Part shown: one piece after another, positions 8,312-16,838 of the stretch
Layout: each line of letters starts with the position of its first letter
How positions within the stretch are numbered: position 1 is the first letter of the stretch
Source of the DNA: an uncultured Nitrospiraceae bacterium
Lineage (GTDB): Bacteria; Nitrospirota; Thermodesulfovibrionia; Thermodesulfovibrionales; Dissulfurispiraceae
Direction of reading: 5' to 3'
Assembly: GCA_903822005.1 (NCBI GenBank)
Contig: CAIJNL010000025.1
Span: 1 to 64,000 of the forward strand
DNA length: 64,000 nucleotides
Translations under genes and position numbers: made by a program
Notes under the pieces: generated by a model
What the model was told of the DNA's origin: nothing
Databases searched by the model: none
Seen by the model: only the letters and a program-made list of their open reading frames with translations

Positions 8312-8455
8312 GAACCGGGTCGGAATTATTCCGGGTCAGAGGTCGACCGGCTGCTAGATGCAGCAGGAGATGAGTCCAGGGAGATCCGGCGTTATCTGAT
8401 AGATTATGGTTTTCTGTCCCGAAAGCGTTACGGAAGCGCCTATTGGAGAACCTGA
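8300..8455 (+). pseudogene. Fragment of a DUF2087 protein
   Basis: The frame downstream of the ltaE terminator encodes about 48 residues (FEPGRNYSGSEV ... RRYLIDYGF ... YWRT) that resemble the C-terminal DUF2087 domain, often found attached to ArsR-type winged helix proteins. The open frame reaches back only through the terminator hairpin to a TTG at 8252, with no ribosome-binding site, so the natural N-terminus is missing. I read it as the 3' remnant of a decayed regulator. A short expressed protein is possible but unlikely. Confidence 0.5.
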
Positions 8456-8481
8456 TAATTAATATATGGGAAAAAGTATAT

Positions 8482-9165
8482 TCATATGTCGATCTTTTGG
8501 GGCATAAGCCTGTTCCAGATCCCCGCCGGGTCTTTATCGAATATTATCTCAGGGTCAGCCGGCGCCACAATCCAGTCCCCTCTTATGACTTCGGCCTCAA
8601 GCTGTCCTGCTCCCCATCCGGCATACCCTGCGTAAAGCCGGAATTTCTCTCCCGGCCTCTTCTCATCCGCCATGCGCTGAAGCAGCGCTTTGCTCTGGCT
8701 GATATAGATATCAGCAATTATGTTCTCTGATTCCTCGGGTTTGACACCCGATCGGACCAGAAGAAAAAAGCTGTTCAAAGAAACCGGCCCGCCAAGATAA
8801 AGGGCGTCAGATGATTGGGCGAGGCCTTTGACGTCCGGAAGCAGGTCGGCAATCCCTGAATCGGTCTGTCTGTTAATTATCAAACCCATCGAGCCGTTTT
8901 GATCATGGGATATGAGCAGGATTACGGATTGACCGAATATCTGGCCCTGTACACGGATGTTAGCAATAAGAAACCTGCCCTTTGCGAGCTTTTGGTGTTC
9001 AGGCTTTATATTCCTGATCGGTCCCTGTGACGTGTCAGGAGAGGATGACCGCGCAAGATGAAGCGCGTTATCAGGTTTTATGTCCTGTCCGAAGGCAGTA
9101 ACGGATATAATGATTATAAACAGCGCCAATGCCGCTTTTAAGGGCCAGTTCGCAGCCACAGTCAT
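8482..9165 (-). CDS. YqgE/AlgH family protein with signal peptide
   Basis: This 227-residue protein matches the YqgE/AlgH (DUF179/UPF0301) family: GRFLIANIRV near residue 63, SMGLIINR near residue 92, LYLGGPV near residue 121, and YAGYAGWGAGQLE near residue 177. The family has no agreed biochemical role. The domain normally starts near the N-terminus of a protein of about 185 residues. Here about 60 residues precede it, including a hydrophobic signal-like stretch ending AFG, so this copy is probably exported or membrane-tethered, which is atypical. Confidence 0.85.
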   Translation of the reverse strand: MTVAANWPLKAALALFIIIISVTAFGQDIKPDNALHLARSSSPDTSQGPIRNIKPEHQKLAKGRFLIANIRVQGQIFGQSVILLISHDQNGSMGLIINRQTDSGIADLLPDVKGLAQSSDALYLGGPVSLNSFFLLVRSGVKPEESENIIADIYISQSKALLQRMADEKRPGEKFRLYAGYAGWGAGQLEAEVIRGDWIVAPADPEIIFDKDPAGIWNRLMPQKIDI

Positions 9166-9388
9166 AAAGGTGGGTCCGCCTTTGGCACATCATTGCTATA
9201 GCCTGCAGGTAAATTACCCTGTTGATATTTTAATCGACTTGGGCAGCTTCTGCAATTATGCGAAAAGAAGGCAGAGAGGAAGAATACCATTTATTGATAT
9301 ACTGTCATAGTGTGACAGAAAGGTTCTGTGATTTGAGTTCGACTACGGGAAGTTAATTATCACGCTTTAACACGCATGGAGGCAGGCT

Positions 9389-10423
9389 ATGGGAAAAGCA
9401 ATGAACAAGATAAACAAATGGTTAAGGCTGATCCGGATCATGATTATCATTACGATTATCCTTATATTCTGTGCTGCCGGTGTTCTGATATATTACTGGT
9501 ATATGCCGGGATCATCATATACAGGTCCGCTGAAGCCGCTCACAACTGCTGAAGAGGAGACCAGGAATAATCTAACGGGACATGTGCGTATGCTGGCAAC
9601 TGTTATCGGGGAACGCAATTCTGATAAGTATGAGGAACTGCAATCAGCTGTTGAATATATAAAACACTATTTTGAAGAGGCCGAGATGGCCCTTTCGGTG
9701 CAGTCATTCGATGTCGAAGGGCAGAAGTTCGGAAATATTATCGTTGAGGTAAAGGGCGCCGGGAAGCCGGACGAGATAATTGTAGTCGCCGCGCATTATG
9801 ACACGGCGCGCAACACCCCCGGGGCCAATGATAATGCCTCCGGTGTAGCTGCCCTGCTGGAGCTTGCCCGTCTGATGAAGGACCGCAATCCAGGGCGCAC
9901 GCTGCGCCTGATAGCTGTCGTGAATGAGGAACCGCCGTATTTCCAGACTGACAAGATGGGCAGCAGCATTTACGCGAAACAGGCAAAAGAACGCGGAGAG
10001 AATATTGTAGCTATGCTGTCGCTCGAAACAATCGGGTATTATTCCGACAAACCCGGCAGCCAGGCATACCCGCCCTTGCTGAGTCCTCTCTATCCGGACA
10101 CCGGCAACTTCATAGCTTTTGTCGGGAACCTGAAATCGCACAAGCTGGTGCGGCAATGCGTTGACGCTTTTCGCCGTACGGCAGACTTCCCTTCAGAAGG
10201 CGCAGCATTGCCGGGATGGCTGCCGGGGGTGGACTGGTCTGATCACTGGTCGTTCTGGAAAGAGGGCTATCCGGCAGTTATGGTAACTGATACCGCTTTT
10301 TTCCGCTATCCCTATTATCACAGACCGGAAGACACGCCTGAGAAGCTGGATTATGACCGCATGGCAAGGGTTGTTACCGGACTTGTGCAGGTGATAACAG
10401 AACTGGCCTATATCGAGAAATAA
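9389..10423 (+). CDS. M28-family zinc metallopeptidase, membrane anchored
   Basis: This 344-residue protein begins with one membrane helix (about residues 14-36), followed by a periplasmic M28 aminopeptidase-like domain. Co-catalytic zinc residues are seen in AHYDT (near 135), GANDNASG (near 145), the catalytic NEEPP (near 179), the SLETIGYY segment and a late histidine in YYHRPEDTPEKL. The ATG at 9389 has GGAGGC 6 bases upstream. It stands alone between the divergent yqgE gene and the convergent hydrogenase operon. The peptide substrate is unknown. Confidence 0.85.
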   Translation: MGKAMNKINKWLRLIRIMIIITIILIFCAAGVLIYYWYMPGSSYTGPLKPLTTAEEETRNNLTGHVRMLATVIGERNSDKYEELQSAVEYIKHYFEEAEMALSVQSFDVEGQKFGNIIVEVKGAGKPDEIIVVAAHYDTARNTPGANDNASGVAALLELARLMKDRNPGRTLRLIAVVNEEPPYFQTDKMGSSIYAKQAKERGENIVAMLSLETIGYYSDKPGSQAYPPLLSPLYPDTGNFIAFVGNLKSHKLVRQCVDAFRRTADFPSEGAALPGWLPGVDWSDHWSFWKEGYPAVMVTDTAFFRYPYYHRPEDTPEKLDYDRMARVVTGLVQVITELAYIEK

Positions 10424-10477
10424 ATTGTATTAGTTTCCACGGTCCCCCTGACATAATGTGGCTTGTGAAAGGGGGAG

Positions 10478-10984
10478 CTACGGCCCCAGGGAAAGCCTGG
10501 CCTCTATCCCCCACTCCTTCAGCTTCCGCATGGTAAGCTCTATCATCTTCTCAATATTGGCATTAACAATTTCAGACATCTCAAGGCCAAAGCAGAAGTC
10601 GTCTTCACACGGCTGCATGCCGACAAGGCATAATTCGGACGGCATGGCACCTTTCAGTTTCGCTACCGAAAGCAGGTCGGCAAGACCAATGTGATGCACC
10701 GATATCTTCGGAAAAATAATTGCCGGAATCTCATCGTTTTCAAGGATGCCGATATGGCCGGGTTCCCTGCCGAAATTGACCGCATCGACAATCAGTATCC
10801 TCTCAAACTCCTCAAAAAAAGGAAGCAGGTTGAGACCCAGCGTGCCGCCATCGACAATCTCAATTTCAGGTAAAAAGCAATACCGGCCCCTGATCGTGGT
10901 GACAACATGAACACCTATCCGCTCGTCCCTGAGCAGGACATTCCCTAATCCTATCAGCGCAACCTTCGGGCCGTTATTATTCAT
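10478..10984 (-). CDS. hyaD: Hydrogenase maturation protease
   Basis: This 168-residue protein is a HyaD/HybD-type endopeptidase that removes the C-terminal tail of the [NiFe] hydrogenase large subunit after nickel insertion. GLGNVLLRDERIGVHV at the N-terminus carries the conserved acidic nickel-binding residue, VDGGTLGLNLL follows, and DAVNFGREPG and HHIGLADLL hold the later Asp and His positions. Its start overlaps the end of the cytochrome b gene by 8 bases, and it is the last gene of the hydrogenase operon. Confidence 0.92.
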   Translation of the reverse strand: MNNNGPKVALIGLGNVLLRDERIGVHVVTTIRGRYCFLPEIEIVDGGTLGLNLLPFFEEFERILIVDAVNFGREPGHIGILENDEIPAIIFPKISVHHIGLADLLSVAKLKGAMPSELCLVGMQPCEDDFCFGLEMSEIVNANIEKMIELTMRKLKEWGIEARLSLGP

Positions 10985-11618
10985 CCAGGCTCTTATATCC
11001 GCTGAATATCGAGCTTATGAGACCGTTCCTCTCGACAATATCGTTTTCCCACCCTGTGTATACATGAATGATCACGATGACCCAGATCACCCACATAATA
11101 AGATGGTGCATAAGCCGCAGGTTTGCCACGCTCATCAGGCTGAGAGACCAGCCCCCAAAGAGCGTCCATACTGCCCCGCCGCCATGCGCCACCGACAGCA
11201 TCGCAAACCCGGTCGTGATCTCTATAAGATATAGCAGAAAAAGGAAGGTGTACGTGAGTCCGGCCAGCCCGGTATGTCCCGGCGTATACGGAAGGTTCCC
11301 CTGGCAGAAGGCATAGAACTTTGCTGTCTTCCTGATGTTCCTCAGCCTTTCAGCGGTGGTTGGAATGAACTGGCTGAGACGCGCATATCTGTTTCCTGCA
11401 AACCACCAGTACATCCTGAGGATGAGACTCACGGTAAAGACATAGGCGGCTGTAAAATGTATAAACCGCATATGCGCGGTAATGAGTGATTCAGCATCGG
11501 TCGCATGCATGAAGGGAGAACCTATATAGAATCCGGTAACGGACAATATTACTATACTCAACACGCCCAGCCAGTGCGTCAACCTCACAGGAAACTCCCA
11601 GACATATACCGGTTTCAT
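10977..11618 (-). CDS. hyaC: Ni/Fe-hydrogenase b-type cytochrome subunit
   Basis: This 213-residue integral membrane protein is the di-haem cytochrome b that passes electrons from the hydrogenase small subunit to quinone. It has about four membrane helices. The N-terminal VYVWEFPVRLTHWLGV and the late LMHHLIMWVIWVIVIIHVY carry the histidines expected to ligate haem. It starts 12 bases after the large-subunit stop and overlaps the protease gene, so expression is coupled. Confidence 0.9.
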   Translation of the reverse strand: MKPVYVWEFPVRLTHWLGVLSIVILSVTGFYIGSPFMHATDAESLITAHMRFIHFTAAYVFTVSLILRMYWWFAGNRYARLSQFIPTTAERLRNIRKTAKFYAFCQGNLPYTPGHTGLAGLTYTFLFLLYLIEITTGFAMLSVAHGGGAVWTLFGGWSLSLMSVANLRLMHHLIMWVIWVIVIIHVYTGWENDIVERNGLISSIFSGYKSLDE

Positions 11619-11629
11619 GGCAGCCCCTC

Positions 11630-13327
11630 CTATTGCACTTCGACTTTGAACAGCTCTTTTTTGTCCACGTCAAAGATATGAATGGCACATGCCATGCACG
11701 GATCGAAAGAGTGTATCGTCCTCTGGATTTCTATGGGCTTCATCGGATCAGCCACAGGCGTGCCGATGAGGGCCTGCTCGAACGGGCTCCTCTGTCCTTT
11801 CGGGTCTCTCGGCCCGGCATTCCATGTGGTCGGCACGACTGCCTGGTAATTATCGATCTTGCCGTCTTTAATCACCACATAATGCGCGAGGGCGCCGCGC
11901 GGCGCGTCATGGAAGCCGACGCCTTTGGCCTCTTTCGGCCAGGTGGATGGGTCCCACTTGTCGGTGTTGGCCACACGGTAATCTCCCTTTTTCATGTTCG
12001 CAGCGAGTTCGCCGACCCAGCCTTCAAGCTTCTGCGCGACAAGCAACGTCTCAATCCCGCGCGCGGCGGTCCTGCCGAGTGTCGAGAAGAGCGCGGCCGG
12101 ACCCACGCCCAATTTTTTCAGGACCATGTCCACAGTCTCTTTGACCTGCTTATGCCCCGAAGCATACGCGACAAGACACCTTGCTAGCGGACCGACTTCC
12201 ATTGCCATGTCGTCATATCTCGGGGTTTTGACCCAGCTGTATTTTTTATTCGTGTCCAAATGCTCATAGGGCGGCTTCGGGCCTGTGTAATTGGGGGTCG
12301 TTTCACCGACCCACGGGTGCCTGCTCTTTGCGTCGCCGTCAGAGTATGAGTACCACGAATTATTGATATATTCTGCAATCTTTGCCTGGTCGACCGGATA
12401 TACTTTGCTTAAATCCTTATTTTTAATGATGCCCGCAGGAAAAAAGAATTTCCCGTCTGCATCTGCATGCTCTCCGCATGCAAGGAAGTTGTTAAAGCCG
12501 CCGTATCCTGCCCAATCCTTGTAAAAGGAAGCGACCGCGAGCAGGTCCGGAATATAGACCTTTGAGACAAATTCGAGTGCTTTTTTCGAGACTTCATTCA
12601 GCAGAGCGATACTTCCGGCATTCAGGGCATTCTGGCTGTTGGGGTCAACAGGTATAGACATGCCGCCGACAAGAAAGGTTTGAGGATGCGGGTTCTTGGC
12701 CCCGAGCAGGGCATGGGCGCGGATAATGTCCCTCTGCCAGTCGAGCGCCTCAAGGTAATGCGCTGTGGCCATAAGGTTTGCCTCGGGAGGCAGCCTGTAT
12801 TCCTTGTGCCCCCAGTATCCGTTCGCAAATATGCCTAGCTGTCCGCCGTCGACAAAATCCTTCAGTTTTTTCTGGATCGATTTGAAATGGCCGACCGAAT
12901 TATTGTTCGGCCAGTCCGACAGGGAAGAGGCGAGGGCAGCGGTCTTGACCGGATCAGCCTTGAGCGCGCTCACAATGTCCACCCAGTCGAGGCCGTGGAG
13001 ATGGTAGAAATGTATCACATGATCATGAATGGTCTGGAAAGCCATGATAAGGTCCCTGATCAGGCGTGCATTGTCCGGTATCTGTATCCCAAGGGCGTTT
13101 TCAACGGCCCTTACCGAGGCGATCGAATGCACTGTCGTGCAGACACCGCAAAAGCGAGAGGTAAAGGTCCAGGCATCTCTCGGGTCCCTGCCCTTCAGGA
13201 TGGTTTCGATCCCGCGCCACATTGTTCCTGACGCCCACGCATCCACTATCCTGCCGCCTTCTACCTGCGCCTCTATCCTTAAATGACCTTCTATTCTTGT
13301 TAAAGGATCAACGACTATCTTAGCCAT
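11630..13327 (-). CDS. hyaB: [NiFe] hydrogenase large subunit, group 1
   Basis: This 565-residue catalytic subunit oxidises H2. Both nickel-binding cysteine pairs are present: RFCGVC near residue 60 and DPCMACAIH near the C-terminus. The cleavage point would be after that final His, leaving a short tail (IFDVDKKELFKVEVQ) as protease substrate. I start at the ATG at 13327 (MAKIVVDPLTRIEGH) because the family begins there. This ATG overlaps the small-subunit stop by 8 bases (ATGGCTAA), indicating translational coupling; the ORF-track start at 13402 adds 25 non-family residues. Confidence 0.95.
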   Translation of the reverse strand: MAKIVVDPLTRIEGHLRIEAQVEGGRIVDAWASGTMWRGIETILKGRDPRDAWTFTSRFCGVCTTVHSIASVRAVENALGIQIPDNARLIRDLIMAFQTIHDHVIHFYHLHGLDWVDIVSALKADPVKTAALASSLSDWPNNNSVGHFKSIQKKLKDFVDGGQLGIFANGYWGHKEYRLPPEANLMATAHYLEALDWQRDIIRAHALLGAKNPHPQTFLVGGMSIPVDPNSQNALNAGSIALLNEVSKKALEFVSKVYIPDLLAVASFYKDWAGYGGFNNFLACGEHADADGKFFFPAGIIKNKDLSKVYPVDQAKIAEYINNSWYSYSDGDAKSRHPWVGETTPNYTGPKPPYEHLDTNKKYSWVKTPRYDDMAMEVGPLARCLVAYASGHKQVKETVDMVLKKLGVGPAALFSTLGRTAARGIETLLVAQKLEGWVGELAANMKKGDYRVANTDKWDPSTWPKEAKGVGFHDAPRGALAHYVVIKDGKIDNYQAVVPTTWNAGPRDPKGQRSPFEQALIGTPVADPMKPIEIQRTIHSFDPCMACAIHIFDVDKKELFKVEVQ

Positions 13328-14411
13328 TATCTTTGTCCTCCCCCTTCTCCGGATTGCACTTCTTCTTGTTGACATACCGGATCGCCGCATGGGCCGCCAC
13401 ACCGGCTGCTGCTGCCGCTGCTACTCCGAGACCGATCTTGTCGGCAGTCGCCGTGAGGCCCGCGCCCGGAACTTCAGGCAGTCTCTGGTAGAACGGATAC
13501 GCCGTGTCCCAGTTCGAGGGTGCCGCGCACGCAATACATGGATGGCCGGCCTGGACGGGCCAGCTTGTGCCGCCATTCCATTTGATGGTCGGGCAGTTCT
13601 GGTAAGCCATCGGCCCTTTGCAGCCCATTTCATAAAGACACCATCCCTGCCTCGCGCCCTCATCGCCCCACTTCCTGACAAACTGGCCCGCATCGAAATG
13701 CGCGCGCCTTTCGCAGTTGTTGTGAATGAGCTTTCCGAAAGCGAAGCGCGGACGGCCGTTGCCGTCGAGGTCGGGCAGAGTGCCAAAGGTGAGATAATGG
13801 ACTATGGTGGCGGTGAAGTTTTCGGAGTTCATCGGGCATCCCGCGATGTTGACGACCCTGCCCCCGATGACATCTTTTATGCCTGCAGCTCCCGTCGGGT
13901 TTGGACTTGCTGCCGCGACCCCGCCGAAACAGGCGCAATTACCGACCGCTATGTTGACTGCGGCCCCTGCTGAAACCTCTTTAACGATCTGCTCTGCGGA
14001 CCTTCCGGCAACGCAGCAATAAACACCGCCGTCCTTTATAGGGACAGCTCCTTCATAGACCGCTATGTATTTGCCCTTTTTATTCCTGATAATGTCCTGC
14101 AGAGACTTCTCAGCCGCAAACCCTGACGGCGCCATGATCGTCTCGTGATAGTCAAGGGAAATAATGTCGAGGATCAGCTGGCTTAAGGTCGGCTTTGTGG
14201 CCCTGAGCACGGACTCTGAATCACCGGTGCATTCCGAAAAATGCAGCCAGACCACAGACGGCCTCTGCGCCTTTTCAAGCGCCTCGGCTATTCTCGGAAC
14301 TGATGATGAACAGATCCCCAATGTTGCGGCAGCACCCGCGCAGAACTTCAGAAAATCCCTGCGTGAAACGCCCTTGCGCGTCAGGTGCGAATAAATGCTT
14401 TCTCTGTCCAT
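13320..14411 (-). CDS. hyaA: [NiFe] hydrogenase small subunit with Tat signal
   Basis: This 363-residue electron-transfer subunit begins with a Tat signal (SRRDFLKFC) and ends with a hydrophobic C-terminal anchor (IGLGVAAAAAAGVAAHAAIRY). Cluster ligands seen are CTGD near residue 62, the Cys in VGNCACFGG, the Cys in NIAGCPMN, the HNNCERRAHFDAGQF block for the distal cluster, and CIACAAPSNWD. In canonical subunits the first motif is CTGC; here the second proximal-cluster cysteine is an aspartate (codon GAT). A Cys3Asp proximal cluster is known in actinobacterial-type hydrogenase. First gene of hyaABCD; no hyp genes are in view. Confidence 0.95.
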   Translation of the reverse strand: MDRESIYSHLTRKGVSRRDFLKFCAGAAATLGICSSSVPRIAEALEKAQRPSVVWLHFSECTGDSESVLRATKPTLSQLILDIISLDYHETIMAPSGFAAEKSLQDIIRNKKGKYIAVYEGAVPIKDGGVYCCVAGRSAEQIVKEVSAGAAVNIAVGNCACFGGVAAASPNPTGAAGIKDVIGGRVVNIAGCPMNSENFTATIVHYLTFGTLPDLDGNGRPRFAFGKLIHNNCERRAHFDAGQFVRKWGDEGARQGWCLYEMGCKGPMAYQNCPTIKWNGGTSWPVQAGHPCIACAAPSNWDTAYPFYQRLPEVPGAGLTATADKIGLGVAAAAAAGVAAHAAIRYVNKKKCNPEKGEDKDNG

Positions 14412-14558
14412 GCAAATCCTCCATGCGGCCTTAATTTAAATCGCGGCAAATATGGCGCTATATATATGGTACAGATTTTAATAGCGACGTCAAGGCATCA
14501 GAATGAGTGGTTCAGAACAAATTGACGGCAGGCTGTTCCGGGCAGAGAGACCGGGCCG

Positions 14559-15218
14559 TCAGCCTCCCAGGATGAAGGCGCGCACGCCGGACCCGATGAA
14601 CTGCACGCCGATGCATACAAGCAGGAAACCCATCATCCTGTTCAGTGCGTCCATGCGTTCATGACCGATTAGCTTTGATGCAATCTGCGCAGAGCGGAGG
14701 GTGATCCATACTATCACGCAGGTCAGTAATATACTCGAAACAGTCGCGCTGTATGCCAGTGCCTGTGTCAGACGGCTCTTGAGCTCCGCTATCTCGGTAG
14801 AGATTCCGATGACAACGGCAATGGACCCGGGGCCGCTTATGCTCGGCAGGGCAAGCGGGAAAAAGGCAATGTCCTGCCTGCCCTGTCCGCTCGCCATATA
14901 AACATCAGGATTCTGAAACAGCATGCGATAACCGACTACCGAAACGGTCAGCCCGCCCGCGATACGCAATGCGCCGTAAGAGATGCCGAACCCTTCCATG
15001 ATAAACACCCCGCCAAAGAGACTGACGGTCAGGATCGTGAAGGCATAAATACTGGCCTTCAGCGCCAGACGTCTGCGCATGTCTTCCTGCATGTCACCGG
15101 TCAGGGACAGAAACAGGGGGATCTTTGACAGGGGGTTGGTGATAGTCACAAGGCTTATAAGACCGCCCAGAAAGAATGCTATAAACGTCCTTCCGATAAG
15201 ACCATCAATAAAAGCCAT
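14559..15218 (-). CDS. MarC family integral membrane protein
   Basis: This 219-residue protein has about six membrane helices and MarC/UPF0056 features: TITNPLSKIPLFLSLT near residue 26, FGISYGALRIAGG near residue 77 and PLALPSISGPGSIAVVIG near residue 121. Despite the name, MarC proteins are not shown to confer antibiotic resistance, and the function is unknown. It lies downstream of the acl operon on the same strand but beyond a strong hairpin, so it is probably transcribed separately. Confidence 0.88.
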   Translation of the reverse strand: MAFIDGLIGRTFIAFFLGGLISLVTITNPLSKIPLFLSLTGDMQEDMRRRLALKASIYAFTILTVSLFGGVFIMEGFGISYGALRIAGGLTVSVVGYRMLFQNPDVYMASGQGRQDIAFFPLALPSISGPGSIAVVIGISTEIAELKSRLTQALAYSATVSSILLTCVIVWITLRSAQIASKLIGHERMDALNRMMGFLLVCIGVQFIGSGVRAFILGG

Positions 15219-15343
15219 CCCCGTTCTCCTTTCCAGCTGATTAGTTTATTATCAAAATCCTCATGCTCCAGTTTACAATTCACGGAAGCCGCCGCCATAA
15301 TCCATTATATCATCAGAAGGCTTGACAGTTCCGGTATAAAATG

Positions 15344-15376
15344 AGGCAGGACATGAAGGGCCTTCATGTCCTGCCT
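15344..15376 (-). terminator. Terminator at end of the acl operon
   Basis: Perfect 15-base arms AGGCAGGACATGAAG and CTTCATGTCCTGCCT with a 3-base loop lie about 30 bases beyond the transporter stop on the minus strand. The following minus-strand bases CATTTTAT give a short U-rich tail. Confidence 0.75.
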
Positions 15377-15407
15377 CCAGCTCAAAAGGCGCGTATGCAG
15401 CCTGAAT

Positions 15408-16751
15408 TTATTTCTGCAGCCAGGCCAGTAAGAAGATGGCCGCTGTAACAGTGCAGGCCCCGCCTATCCTTGTCGAAATCTGCGCAAAAGGCATAAGCAC
15501 CATCCTCTTTGCGGAAGTCAGGATCGCGACATCACCGGTGCCTCCCTGCCCGCTATGACAGCCGGTGACTATAGCGGTTTCAACTGCCCACATGTTCATA
15601 GCCTTGCCGACAAAAAAGCCGGTCGTGATGAGCGTGAGAACAGTCACGAAGATAGTGATTAAATAAGGTATGTTGAATACCGCAACAAGGCTTTCCCATG
15701 GTGTCATGGCAACACCCACGGCCATGAGCAGGGGATAGGTAATACCTACCACAAAAAAGCGATGGATCATATGTGCCCCGTCCTCTACATCCTTGGGCAA
15801 TATTCCGGATACTTTTATCAAAACGGCGCTGAAGAGCATGATGATCGGCGCAGGTATACCGATTAACTTGGCTGTCAAAACACCCACAAAATAGAAGAAG
15901 AGGGCGGTGCAGGCGCCTATCATCATTTTTTCGAGGTCCAGCTCCACTTTTGTCGTATCAAGGAATTTCAGTATGTCTTCAGCCCCTTCCTCGATCTTTA
16001 CCAGGTTGCCGTTTCCATTATATTTCGGATGATTTTCGGCCCATTTGGCCAGAAGCCCGCAGAGCATAATCGCCGATAAGCTGCCGAGCATGACAACCGG
16101 CAGGATCCTGGCGAACTGCTCGTCCTGGGCAACAGCCAGCACTCCCGCGTAACCGATGGACAGGGGGATTGCGCCCTCACCGACTCCGCCTGCCATTATG
16201 GGTACACAGATATAAAAGAACGTTTCATACACACTAAGGCCAAGCAATTGCCCCACAACTATGCCCACTCCCATCGCAGCCAGGGTTCCGCTTAACAGCG
16301 GGACAAACATCTTCATAAACCCTTTTATCAGGACTATCCTGTTCATCCCGAGGATACTGCCTATAATGACCATGGCGATATACAGATATAGAAAATTGGA
16401 CGTTTTCATGAATACAGTGACGCAATCGGTTGCTATCTGTGGCAGCAGCTGATGGGCGACCATAAAAGACGGAAGAAATGTCGCAAATATCGGGGCCCCG
16501 CCCAGGTTCTTGATGACCGGGATGCGCGCTCCGATCTCGGCCAGCAGATACCCGAAAACTATCAGGATGAGAATGGCCCCAAGCATGTCCTTTGGCAGTT
16601 TCCCGGTCAGCATCAGGGCATAGGTCAGGACCAACATCGGAACATAAACCATTACCGGAAGAATGCGGACTTTGTAGTAGAGCACCCGTTTCCAAAGTGG
16701 CAGCTCTTCCTCCTGCCCTTTAGACATTGCTTCTTTTTTTTCTTCGGACAT
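15408..16751 (-). CDS. 2-hydroxycarboxylate transporter family (CitS/MleP-type) carrier
   Basis: This 447-residue membrane protein belongs to the 2HCT family, which carries citrate, malate or lactate with Na+ or H+ or in exchange. Hallmarks are two GGxG re-entrant-loop motifs (MAGGVGEGAIPLS near residue 185 and GQGGTGDVAI near residue 405) and the substrate-binding arginine region AQISTRIGGA close to the C-terminus. It is the last gene of mdh-aclB-aclA-carrier, 87 bases after aclA. The context points to citrate or malate, and the divergent CitA-like sensor supports this. Confidence 0.9.
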   Translation of the reverse strand: MSEEKKEAMSKGQEEELPLWKRVLYYKVRILPVMVYVPMLVLTYALMLTGKLPKDMLGAILILIVFGYLLAEIGARIPVIKNLGGAPIFATFLPSFMVAHQLLPQIATDCVTVFMKTSNFLYLYIAMVIIGSILGMNRIVLIKGFMKMFVPLLSGTLAAMGVGIVVGQLLGLSVYETFFYICVPIMAGGVGEGAIPLSIGYAGVLAVAQDEQFARILPVVMLGSLSAIMLCGLLAKWAENHPKYNGNGNLVKIEEGAEDILKFLDTTKVELDLEKMMIGACTALFFYFVGVLTAKLIGIPAPIIMLFSAVLIKVSGILPKDVEDGAHMIHRFFVVGITYPLLMAVGVAMTPWESLVAVFNIPYLITIFVTVLTLITTGFFVGKAMNMWAVETAIVTGCHSGQGGTGDVAILTSAKRMVLMPFAQISTRIGGACTVTAAIFLLAWLQK

Positions 16752-16838
16752 AAAATTACCTTCCTTTTTTTAGTATCTTTCTAAAAACAGACCCTGGTCC
16801 GCAGCATTCGAAATCAGGGCCTGTTGAACTGCCTTGAA

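Noticed and set aside
15321-15347. Sigma-70 promoter TTGACA...TATAAA on the plus strand
   Set aside because: The spacing between the boxes is far too short, and no plus-strand gene follows.
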